Below, in pieces: positions 9,869 to 21,900 of a DNA stretch of 64,000 nucleotides; the first letter of the stretch is position 1, and each line of letters begins with the position of its first letter. Below the pieces are notes generated by a model. That model did no database searches. It was not told the DNA's origin and worked only from the letters and a program-made list of their open reading frames with translations. Where the stretch lies: NCBI GenBank assembly GCA_963772315.1, contig CAVYWJ010000004.1, positions 5,084,001 through 5,148,000 on the forward strand. Direction: 5' to 3'. Source of the stretch: Haliangium sp963772315 (lineage in GTDB: Bacteria; Myxococcota_A; Polyangia; Haliangiales; Haliangiaceae). The translations under genes were made by a program, and so were the position numbers.

Positions 9869-9948
9869 ATCGAGCCAAGATCCGTAACAGGACTTACCAG
9901 CACAACGAGCCATGATAAGTAACCCGGCGGCTCGATAGCAGGACTTAC
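9869..9948. promoter_or_regulatory. Repeat-rich control region upstream of ptuA
   Basis: Within 80 bp lying 76-155 bp upstream of the ptuA start are several linked repeats. CAGGACTTAC occurs at 9888-9897 and 9939-9948 (51 bp apart). CGAGCCAAGAT at 9871 recurs as CGAGCCATGAT at 9906. ATCGAGCC at 9869-9876 has its exact inverse GGCTCGAT at 9929-9936. The stretch is less GC-rich than its surroundings. It could be an operator, a promoter with tandem regulator sites, or a small structured transcript; nothing seen distinguishes these. Confidence 0.45.
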
Positions 9949-10146
9949 TGGGTCGTCGCGGTCTCGACCGTGCTGCGAGTTCGACCGCGCGGTCGTGGTG
10001 CGCTGGTTGCCACGTGTGTCCAGTGAACACGGTCTGAGCACGGGGGAGCGCACGGGGAGCGCGCGATTGCACGCGCATCACCGCGCGGATCGGGCCCGGC
10101 TGACCGTCTGGCCGGTGGTACGGCGATTGCTTCAGGCGATTGCTTA

Positions 10147-10196
10147 TTCGTCCGCCCGGACACGTACCGGCACGGGTCCTGGTACCGACGGACGAA
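10147..10196. promoter_or_regulatory. Long imperfect hairpin in front of the small membrane-protein gene
   Basis: TTCGTCCG at 10147-10154 pairs with CGGACGAA at 10189-10196, and an inner GTACC/GGTAC pair is nested inside. The structure ends about 32 bp before the GTG at 10229. Just outside, GCGATTGCTT is directly repeated. This could be a leader structure or a cruciform operator. The rest of 9949-10228 shows no gene. Confidence 0.35.
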
Positions 10197-10228
10197 CAAT
10201 CAGCAGCCGCGATCCTGGGAGCACCACC

Positions 10229-10857
10229 GTGAAGCTGAGAGTAGGCGACATCGAGATGGACAGCGAGGCGGGGGTGACGTTCGCGCATGGCAATGCGGAT
10301 CGGTCCCGGCCAGCGTACGACCGGGAATGCTCGCCCTATCAGCTGCTGGGCATGACCTTGCCGGCGTTGCCGGCGGGCGTCTACTGGGGCTGTCGGCGAT
10401 CGGGCTCGCGGCGGCAGTGGGCATCGTCGCGCTGCTCCCTGCCCTCCTGGCGCAGAGCGCGTTCCTGGCCATGTGTACGCTGCGGCCTCCCATGCTCGGC
10501 CTGGCCCTGGGCAGCGCCGTGATCGCGCAGCGCGCGGGCAGCAGGGCTCGCCCATCGCTCGCCCTTCCCGAGGCTCACGAGCTGCGCGCCACGCGCATCG
10601 CGGCCTTGCTGAGCACGGCCGTGTCGCCGCTCGGCGTCGAGCGCATCGCTGCGGCGCTGGGCTGGACCGAGGATGCGGTCGTGACCGGCCTCGGGGTTCT
10701 CATCGAGCGCGAGCGTGTTCGTGAGGACCTCGATCTCGATACCGGGCACTGGGTGTACGCGCTCGCGACGCGCGCCGATGCGCTCACGCCGGCAGCGCTC
10801 CCTATCCACGAGCGGCAGAACGCCATCCTGGGCAGAACCCCCAGGGACAGCGATTAG
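10229..10857 (+). CDS. Small membrane protein with winged-helix-like tail (frameshifted)
   Basis: Two frames together make one sensible protein. GTG at 10229 (after GGGAG) encodes MKLRVGDIEMDSEAG and continues to PALPAGVYWG. The coherent continuation, GLSAIGLAAAVGIVALL, is in the frame ending at 10857. Adding one G to the run near 10387 joins them into a 209-aa protein with two TM helices (about 55-100) and a C-terminal segment LLSTAVSPLGVERIAAALGW resembling a winged helix. If the shift is real, the downstream frame can still be translated from ATG 10327. The family is not recognised. The SHOCT gene follows 33 bp later. Confidence 0.55.
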
Positions 10858-10890
10858 GGCACCACTCGACGTGCAGCGCGCGAGCGACGA

Positions 10891-11151
10891 ATGTCTGCAG
10901 CCACCATCACGACCAGCGTTCGAGGACACAGCCATGAGATCCAAAACCCGACCATGATGTTCACCCGCGGAGCTCCCCAGCAGATCGGCCAGAGCGTGAC
11001 CATCCACGTCCCGGACGCGAGCCGGGCAGCCCCGGCCGCGATCGGGCCGACGGTCACCGACCAGCTCAGGCAGCTCGCCGAGCTGCGCACGGCCGGGCAC
11101 CTCACCGACGAGGAGTTCGTGGCCCAGAAGCAGCGGCTTCTCCGCTCCTAG
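10891..11151 (+). CDS. SHOCT-domain protein
   Basis: An 86-aa protein whose last 30 residues, QLRQLAELRTAGHLTDEEF then QKQRLL, are a clear SHOCT (short C-terminal) domain: a helix, a GxLTxEEF turn and a second helix. The domain is thought to mediate oligomerisation and is often attached to membrane or stress proteins. The preceding 50 residues are low-complexity with no recognisable domain. A start at 10954 (ATGATG) would give a 66-aa form. It probably works with the membrane protein encoded just upstream. Confidence 0.65.
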   Translation: MSAATITTSVRGHSHEIQNPTMMFTRGAPQQIGQSVTIHVPDASRAAPAAIGPTVTDQLRQLAELRTAGHLTDEEFVAQKQRLLRS

Positions 11152-11221
11152 CTCGATCGCGGCCCCGGCGGGCGCGCGTGCGCGGCGATCCGGGGTGCTA
11201 TAGTGCTCCCCCTTCCCGCCC

Positions 11222-14879
<3,658 letters not shown>

Positions 14880-14914
14880 CGGCCAGCCAGCAGCCAGCCA
14901 GAAGAAAGACCCGG

Positions 14915-16331
14915 ATGATGCGACACGCACTGCAGACGAACCTCATGGCGCTGGCCGCGGTGGCCCTGGCCGCGGGCTGCCGGACCAGCAGCGATGGTGC
15001 GCCCGAGCGCGGCGCTGCCCGCGCCGGTGAGGACGCCGCCGCGCGCGTCGTGCCTGTGGATGCAGGGCTGGCTCCGATCGCGGACGCCGCCCCCCGCGTT
15101 GAACGCGGCGCCGCTGCGCGGCACGTTCGCGTGCGGCGATGCCACGCTCGTCGGCGGCGACGGCAAGACCGTACGATCGTCCGAGGTGCCGCCGGACACC
15201 ACAACCCTGCCCGAGCGCCCGGTGCTCGGCTGGGCCGGCCTGGCCAGCCACGGCGAGCGCCTGTACGTGGCCAGCGGCGACGAGGTGCGCCGCGTGACCC
15301 ACCAGGGCAAGCGCTACACCATGGAGCGCGTGGCCGGCGCGAGCCAGGCCGCCCCGGGCACCAGCCACTTCCGCGCCGGCGTGCCGTGCGGCGAGGCCCG
15401 CTTTCGCAGCCTGGGCGAGATCGAGCCCATGGCTGACGGCAGCCTGATCGTCATCGACCACAAGTCCAACGCGGTGCTGCGCATCATCCACCCCGACGAT
15501 CCCGCGCAGTGCTTCGTGCACCACGTCTCCGGGACCAGCGACCAGCTGCGCCAGCGCCCCGACGAGAGCGCACCGCCCACCCTCGTCCCCGCGAGCGGTC
15601 CGCTCAGCGGCGCCGCCTACCCCAACGCCGGCAACGGCGACGGCGATTTCCGGGCAGCGCGTCACTATCAGCCGCTGTTCCCGGTCGTCATCGGCAACGA
15701 CATCTACGTGCTGGAGACCAGCAAGGACCAGCCGCGCACGCGCCTGGTCCGCAAGATCGTCATCGATCCCGCGACCAGCCGCGCGCGCAGGGTCACCACC
15801 CTGGCCACCATCGACGATGTCCACAGCGCCTTCGGCTTCGCGGCCCAGGACGAGGAGCTCTACGTGCTCGCGGTCGAGGGCGCGAACGGCGCCGAGGGCG
15901 TGATCTACGGGATCCACCCCGACACCGGCCACACGCGCGAGGTAGCCCGCGGCGGCCGCGAGGCGTGGGGCGCGCCGTCGAGCCAGGCGCTGCTGCTCTC
16001 GGGCCTCACCGACTGCGACGGCTACCTGTGCACCACGGCCGCGTACCGGCTCTGGCGCGTCCATCCCCGCACCGGCGCGATCAAGGTCTTTGCCGGCGCC
16101 GGCAACCTCGAGCCCCGCGGCATGGAGTTCAGCGAGCTACCGGCCCGTTACGACCACCTGTCCGAGCATCCCCCGCTGAAGGCGGCCCTGCCCATGTCGA
16201 CGTCGCGGGGCACGAGCCGCGGCTTCCTCACCGCGCTGGAGCACGATCGCGCGCAGGGCGTGCTGTGGCTCTCGGCCGAGACCCGCCAGTCGGCCTATCT
16301 CCTGCGGCTCGCCGACTGCGCGACCGAGTGA
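14915..16331 (+). CDS. NHL/beta-propeller-type lipoprotein (frameshifted near 15090)
   Basis: ATG at 14915 opens a lipoprotein signal with lipobox LAAGC (Cys23) and an acidic/Ala linker ending in ADAAP. A six-C run at 15090-15095 then shifts the frame. With one C removed the text continues ALNAAPLRGTFACGDATLVGG and stays open to 16331, giving about 471 aa. The mature part has repeated strand motifs such as GLASHGERLYVASGDEVRRV and MADGSLIVIDHKSNAVLRI, typical of NHL propellers. Predicted outer-membrane or periplasmic lipoprotein, ligand unknown. Its 3' end overlaps the convergent MBL-rhodanese gene by 37 bp. Confidence 0.65.
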
Positions 16332-17770
16332 CTGCGCAGCGGCGGCTCCGGCGCCCGGCTGATCACGGGCCGCTCGGCGGCGCGCGCGCACCAGGCGTGG
16401 TAGCCGCCCAGGTAGTTGTACACCTGGCGGAAGCCGTTCTTGACCAGGATGCTGGCCGCGATGGCGCCGCGATGCCCCACGCTGCACATGGTCACCACGG
16501 GCTGATCGCGCGCGAGCTCATCCAGCCGCTGCTCCAGCTCGCCGACGAAGATGTTGCACGCGCCGTCGATGGCGCCCTGCTCCCACTCACCGGGCGTGCG
16601 CACGTCGACGATCACCAGATCTTCGTCCCGGGCCAGCCGCGAGGCCAGATCCGCGGTGTCGATGGTGCCGTGGCGCTCGACCTCGCGGCCCTGGTTCTGC
16701 CAGCTCTCGAAGCCGCCGCGCAGGTACCCGTCCACGTGGTCGAAGCCGATCCGCAGCAGCGTGCGCATCACGCCCTCGATCGCGACGTCCTCGGGCAAGA
16801 CCAGGACGAACGGCCGATCCGGGGCCACGATCCAGCCCAGGTACGCGGCCAGCCCCGCGCGCCAGATGCTGTACGAGCCCGGGATGTGCCCGCCCGCGAA
16901 CGCCTGCGGCATGCGTGTGTCGACGATCACCGCCCCCTGCGCCACGCGCTCGGCCAGCTCGCCCGGCGACAGCGCCGCCGGCACCGGCAGGCGCTCGTGG
17001 ATGGGCGCGTTGCCCTGCTGGTTCCACTCCTCCATCCGCCGGAAGTACGGCGGCACCATGTGCTTCTCGGCCAGCTTCCTGTGCACGAACGCCTGCAGCC
17101 CGCCGGCGTTGAGCCCGGGGTTATGCAGCCGCTCCAGGCCGATCGACGAGACATCGCGGTCGGAGATGGCGCCGCCGCAGACCGAGCCGCTGCCGTGCCC
17201 GGGGTAGAGGAGCACGCCGTCGCCCAGGGGCAGGATCTTGTGGAACAGGCTGTCGTAGAGCAGGCCGGCCATGTGCGCGGTCTGGTCCTGGCCCAGGAGA
17301 TCCACGCGGCCGGTGTCGCCGACGAACAGCGAATCACCGGTGAACGCCATGATCGCCCCTTCCCCCGCCGAGGTGTCTGCCACCGAGAATGTCAGGCTCT
17401 CGGGCGTGTGGCCTGGCGTCTCCAGCACGCGAAAGCGCAGCCGGCCGACGGTGAAGGAGTCGCCGTCCGCCACGTCGGTTCCATAGGCAAAGTCGAGATG
17501 GCCCGAGTGGACGATCTCCGCTACCGGCTCCGCGCCCGGCTCCGCTCCCAGCTGCCCTCCCGTGGCCGCGGCCAGGGCTGTGGAGCCGATCGCATAATCT
17601 TCGTTGCGATGGGTCTCGAGGATCCAGCGGATCTGGTAGCCGCCCTGGCGCGCGAGCTCCAAGTATACGTCCACGTCCCGCCGGGGATCGATCACCACAG
17701 CCTCGGTCCCGTCGGCCACGAAGTACGAGTGGTGAGCCAATCCGTCACTCTTGATGCATCGAAACAGCAT
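16295..17770 (-). CDS. MBL-fold hydrolase with two C-terminal rhodanese domains
   Basis: 491 aa: metallo-beta-lactamase domain (about 1-235), inactive rhodanese (about 262-350) and active-looking rhodanese (about 365-460). The MBL metal motif, normally THxHxDH, is THRNEDY, so the second His is Asn and the last His is Tyr; later TPGHTPES and YPGHGSGS keep metal His. The last rhodanese has catalytic Cys in MCSVGHRG; the middle one has none (LVLPEDVAIEG). The architecture is related to persulfide dioxygenase/BlhA-type proteins of sulfide metabolism, but the changed ligands make that reaction uncertain. ATG at 17770 is preferred over an upstream TTG. Confidence 0.8.
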   Translation of the reverse strand: MLFRCIKSDGLAHHSYFVADGTEAVVIDPRRDVDVYLELARQGGYQIRWILETHRNEDYAIGSTALAAATGGQLGAEPGAEPVAEIVHSGHLDFAYGTDVADGDSFTVGRLRFRVLETPGHTPESLTFSVADTSAGEGAIMAFTGDSLFVGDTGRVDLLGQDQTAHMAGLLYDSLFHKILPLGDGVLLYPGHGSGSVCGGAISDRDVSSIGLERLHNPGLNAGGLQAFVHRKLAEKHMVPPYFRRMEEWNQQGNAPIHERLPVPAALSPGELAERVAQGAVIVDTRMPQAFAGGHIPGSYSIWRAGLAAYLGWIVAPDRPFVLVLPEDVAIEGVMRTLLRIGFDHVDGYLRGGFESWQNQGREVERHGTIDTADLASRLARDEDLVIVDVRTPGEWEQGAIDGACNIFVGELEQRLDELARDQPVVTMCSVGHRGAIAASILVKNGFRQVYNYLGGYHAWCARAAERPVISRAPEPPLRSHSVAQSASRRR

Positions 17771-17887
17771 GTCAGGCACTGAGTGCAAGCGCCGTACCGC
17801 TAGGGCGGATGCTCACGCCTGATCACGTCATTACCGAGAGGAGGATGGAGACGCCTTCTGAGCTCGAGCCCCGCGTCCTGCGCGCGC

Positions 17888-18436
17888 ATGTGGGATTCTG
17901 CCGCTCGTGCGAAAATGACGCAGCGGTCGATCCCGTCACGACGCCATCGCGGCAGCGCCTTGAAGATCGGCTGCTACACTCTGTCTCAACTCGTGTCGGC
18001 GCAGCTTCATACCCTTGATCATCCGCTCTCTCACATTGGTGTGCGCGACGATGGCATCCTCGAGTTTCGCTATCGGGACGGCGTCTACCTGCAGATCGAG
18101 GATGCAGAGAACCTCATCCACGCCGCGCTCGATCTTGTCGGTGATCGTGTCCCCCTGCCGACCATCGTGTATCTCGGCGAGGTGCGCGGTTCCACCCGCG
18201 AGTCGCGCGAGTACATGGCGTACAGCGACGAGAATCATCGTCTGAGCTCGCGCGTCGCCCTGGTGGTGACCTCGCGTGTCGGTCGCATGCTAGTCAATCT
18301 ACTCTTTGGCCTGAGCCCGCCGCGCATCCCGACCCGTGCGTTCACCGACGATGCTGCAGCCCTGACCTGGCTCAAGGATCCGCAGGAGCCCGGCCCCTGG
18401 CGCCGCGCCATCCAGGAGTCCGAGCCCGAGCCCTGA
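17888..18436 (+). CDS. STAS/SpoIIAA-like (DUF7793-type) hypothetical protein
   Basis: A 182-aa protein whose core begins at GVRDDGILEFRYRDGVYLQIED, then PTIVYLGEVRGSTRESREYM and RVALVVTSRVGRMLVNLLFG, and ends RAFTDDAAALTWLK. The alternating strand/helix pattern with the final DDxxAALxWL resembles STAS/SpoIIAA-like and DUF7793 proteins common in myxobacteria, possibly regulatory. The first ~45 residues are not conserved-looking, so the true start may be downstream, for example ATG at 17915. Immediately 3' lies the interspersed repeat element; 3'-terminal codons form the first copy of an ~89-bp duplication. Confidence 0.6.
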   Translation: MWDSAARAKMTQRSIPSRRHRGSALKIGCYTLSQLVSAQLHTLDHPLSHIGVRDDGILEFRYRDGVYLQIEDAENLIHAALDLVGDRVPLPTIVYLGEVRGSTRESREYMAYSDENHRLSSRVALVVTSRVGRMLVNLLFGLSPPRIPTRAFTDDAAALTWLKDPQEPGPWRRAIQESEPEP

Positions 18437-18583
18437 CCCGCGGAGCCCTCCCCCAGATCACAACGAGGGGGAGCGTGGGCGACTTCCGGCGGTGCGCCGT
18501 CCAGGAGTCCGAGCCCGAGCCCTGACCCGCGGAGCCCTCACGCCACGGATCGCAACGAGGGGGAGCGTGGGCGACTTCCGGCG
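18405..18583. repeat. ~89-bp tandem duplication spanning a gene end
   Basis: The sequence from CGCCATCCAGGAGTCCGAGC near 18407 through the stop codon to CTTCCGGCGGT is repeated almost exactly from about 18494. The second copy contains a pseudo-duplicate of the last codons and stop (GAGCCCTGA) of the preceding gene plus the left end of the interspersed repeat. It looks like a recent slippage or unequal-exchange event. Confidence 0.7.
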
Positions 18584-18923
18584 GTGTTTCGGAGTGCTCC
18601 TCGCCCGCAGGGCGAGGATGCCAACGGAGAACCAAGCGGCGGTGGCCGCCGGACCGCAGGTCCGCCGGCCTGGCGGCGCGTCCGCCGGAAGGCGCTCACG
18701 CTCCCCCTCCCCCACGACAAGGCGGCATCGGCGTCGCTCCTCGTCAGTAACGAAGGCGCTCCCCCTCCCCCACGACGAGGCGGCATCGGCGTCGGCGCCG
18801 CTCCTCGTCAGTAACGAAGGCGCTCCCCCTCCCCCACGACGAGGCGGCATCGGCGTCGCGCCGCGTCCGCCGGAAGGCGCTCACGCTCCCCCTTCCCCAC
18901 GACGAGGAGCGACGTTGGAGCCC
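18447..18923. repeat. GC-rich interspersed element, copy 1 (REP/MITE-like)
   Basis: Left end CTCCCCCAGATCACAACGAG then GGGGAGCGTGGGCGACT; right end GAGGAGCGACGTTGGAGCC. Inside are a perfect hairpin CCTCGCCC-GCA-GGGCGAGG, a second near-palindrome GGCCGCCGGACC-GCA-GGTCCGCCGG, and a tandem expansion of a 58-64-bp unit starting CTCCCCCTCCCCCACGAC at 18701, 18759 and 18823. A second copy with the same ends lies at 57282-57534. This fills the gap between convergent genes at 18436 and 18949. Confidence 0.7.
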
Positions 18924-18948
18924 CCATACCAGAGCCCCTCGAGCCAGC

Positions 18949-21900
18949 TCAGCCAGCCGCCAGCTCGAGGATGGCCTGCACCACGGCGTCCTGCCGTTCC
19001 AGCCACAGCGCCGGCGACACCCGCACGATGCGCCAGCCCGCACGCCGCCAGAACGCAGGCTCGGTGACGTCGCGCTGCACCGGATCCGCGGTGGCCAGGA
19101 AGCGCGTGCAATCCACGCCCAGGTCCCAGCGATCGCCGGGCTCGTCACCGGATGCCGCGCGCCGGCGCACGGCCAGATCCAGCCGATGCGGACCGATGCC
19201 GAGGTCGCGCGCCACCACCAGCCCGGCGCGCTCCAGCGCCGTGGCCAGCTCCTCGCGCACGCGCAGCCCCACACGCGTGGGGTCTACCGTTTTGCCCGGC
19301 GCCTGGCCCGGCGCCTGGCCCGGCGAATGATCAGCCGCCTGACCCGACGAATGACCCCGCGCCTGGCCAGCCCCCGGACCCGGCTCCGGGCCCGTCAGCG
19401 CCAGGGCCTCGGCGAGCAGGCGTCCTCCCTGCGTGCCTCCCTTGACCGCGATGTCGTACACGTAGTCGAGATACAGCCGCAGGAGCTTGGGCCCCAGGTG
19501 CTGGGTGCCGGCCACGTCGAGCATGTCGGGCGTGAACGAGGCCAGCACATACACGCCGGTGCGCGCGCGCGTGATCGCCACGTTGAGGCGGTTCTCGCCG
19601 CCGGCCTGGCCCACGGGTCCGAACCGGGCAGCCACGCGGCCGCCCGGGGTCGCCGGGCCGTAGCCCATCGAGAACACGATGATGTCGCGCTCGTCGCCCT
19701 GGACGTTCTCCAGGTTCTTGACGAACAGCGCCTCGGTGGCCGGCCGCTCCCACTCGTCGCCCAGGATCGCGCGCACGCGCTCGTCGTCGGCCGCGGCCGC
19801 GTCGAGCAGGGCCTCGATGCGCTCGCGCTGCTTCTGGTTGAACGTGACCACGCCCACCGAGGGCCGCCCCTCGGGCAGCTGCTGGCCGAGCAGATCGACC
19901 ACGCGCGCGACCACGGCGCGCGCTTCTTCCTCGTTGACCTGGTCGCGCCACTGCCCGTCCACTCGCTCGAAGTGCAACCCCTCGTGGGCCGCGCGCGTGC
20001 GCACGGCCGGCGGCGCCGTGACCAGGCGCCCGTCGTAGAACGCGTGGTTGGAGAAGGCGATCAGCTCCTCGTGGCGCGAGCGATAGTGATAGCGCAGCAT
20101 CAGCCCGGGGTAGGCCACGCTGGCCACGCCGAGGATCGACTCGGCGGCGAGCAGCGCGCCGGGATCCTCGTCGTCCTCGTCCTCCTCGTCGCGGCTGGCG
20201 AAGAAGTGGCTGGGCGGCATCTGCTTCTCGTCGCCGGCCACGAGCACGCGCCGGCCGCGCACCAGGGCCGGGAGCGCGGACTCGACCGGGCACTGGCTGG
20301 CCTCGTCCAGGATCACCAGATCGAACATGCCGGCCGCGAGCGGGAACAGCGCCGCCACGCTTTCGGGCGAGCACAGCCACACCGGCCGCAGCTGGCGCAG
20401 GCTCTGGCTCCAGAAGGCCTCGACGATCTGCCGGATGCTGCGGCGATGGCGGCGCTTGCGCACCTCGCCGAGGAGCTTGCGCAGGTCCCGCCCGCGCACC
20501 GGATCGGCCGCCGCAGCGCGCAGGGCACCGCGATAGCGCGCGTGCACGGCCGGGCCCGTGCTGGCCACCAGCTCGGCGTGGGCCGCGGCCAGGCCCGCCC
20601 GCTGGGCCTCTTCGACCAGCGCGGTCTCGACCTCGTGCAGCGCGCGCGTGCCGCGGGCCTGCCTGCGCCAGGCGCGCTCCAGGGCCAGGACCAGATCCTC
20701 TTCCAGGCGCTCGGGCCCGTGCGCGGCCCCAAAGCCAAGCCCGAGGCCACCATCGACGCCACGCCCGAGGCCACCATCGACGCCAAGGAGGTCTGCCCCG
20801 GCCTGGGCAGTGGCCCCGAAGGTCGAGCGATACCCGCGCAGGAACGCGCGTCCGAACACCGGCAGCCCGGCCAGCTCGACGTCCAGCGCCGCGGCCGCGC
20901 TCGCCTGATCCCACACCGCGAGCACCGCGTCGATCGGCGCCGGATCCGGCGTGCCGCGGCTGGCACCGTCGAGCAAGGCGCTGAGCCAGTCGCGCTCGAA
21001 GTACGCGGCCAGGAGGGCGCGGGTCTTCCCGGCCTGCGCGAAGCGCCGTGCCCGGGTGCGATCGGCCAGGGCCGCCGCCAGGAATGGCGGCAGTGCCGTG
21101 CTGCCAGCCGCGCGCCCCTGGCTGGGCGCGTCGAAGTCGGGCAGGTCGGCGTAGACCGGATGCTCCGCGCCCAGCACCTCGCGCAGGCGGTGCACCTGCT
21201 CGATGCGCGACCAGATCGCGTCGAGCTCCTCGACCGCCAGGTCGAGATCCGCGCGCTGGCCCTGGCACCCGAAGTGATAGAACGGGTAGCGGTCGAGGAT
21301 CTCGCTGACCTCGCGCACGAGCTCGTGCCAGCGCAGGGTCATGTGACACAGCCCGGCCAGCTCGGCGGCGCTCGACCGCGCCGCTTTGATCAGCGCGGTC
21401 CTGGGCACGTCCGCGCCGGTCCCGATGATCACGCGCACCTCGGCGCGGCGGCGGCGCAGGCGCCAGAAGCGCGGCACCAGCCCCCGCCACCAGCGGCCCT
21501 CGAAATCGGACAGCTCGGACAGCTGGGATTGCCACGCGGCCAGCGTCGCGCCGCTGGTGGCGTACAGGCCCGGCGGCACGTCGCCGAGCTCGCGCTGGGC
21601 CTGGCGCAGGCGCGTGACCAGACGCGCGAAGCCGCTGTCCTCCTGGCCCGCGTCCGTGAACGTCCACAGGACCCCGAAGCGCTTGCGGTGCTCGCGCTCG
21701 CCCTCGCTGAAGAGATCGAGCAGCTGCGCGCACTCGGCCCAGAGCGCCCGGTGCGCGTGCGCCTGCTCCGGGGTCATGGACGCGTGGTCGGGCACGTCCC
21801 CGGGCACGTCCCCGGGCGTCCCGGCCGCCCCGGCGCAGGCCAGGAGCTCGGCCCGCCAGGTCTCTAGGTGTCCGCGCACCCGGCCGAGCTCCGCGGCAGC

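Noticed and set aside
7770..10228. Retron (reverse transcriptase plus msr-msd) with PtuAB effector
   Set aside because: No reverse transcriptase or YADD-type motif is seen within several kilobases; the repeats upstream of ptuA are too short for an msr-msd without such support.
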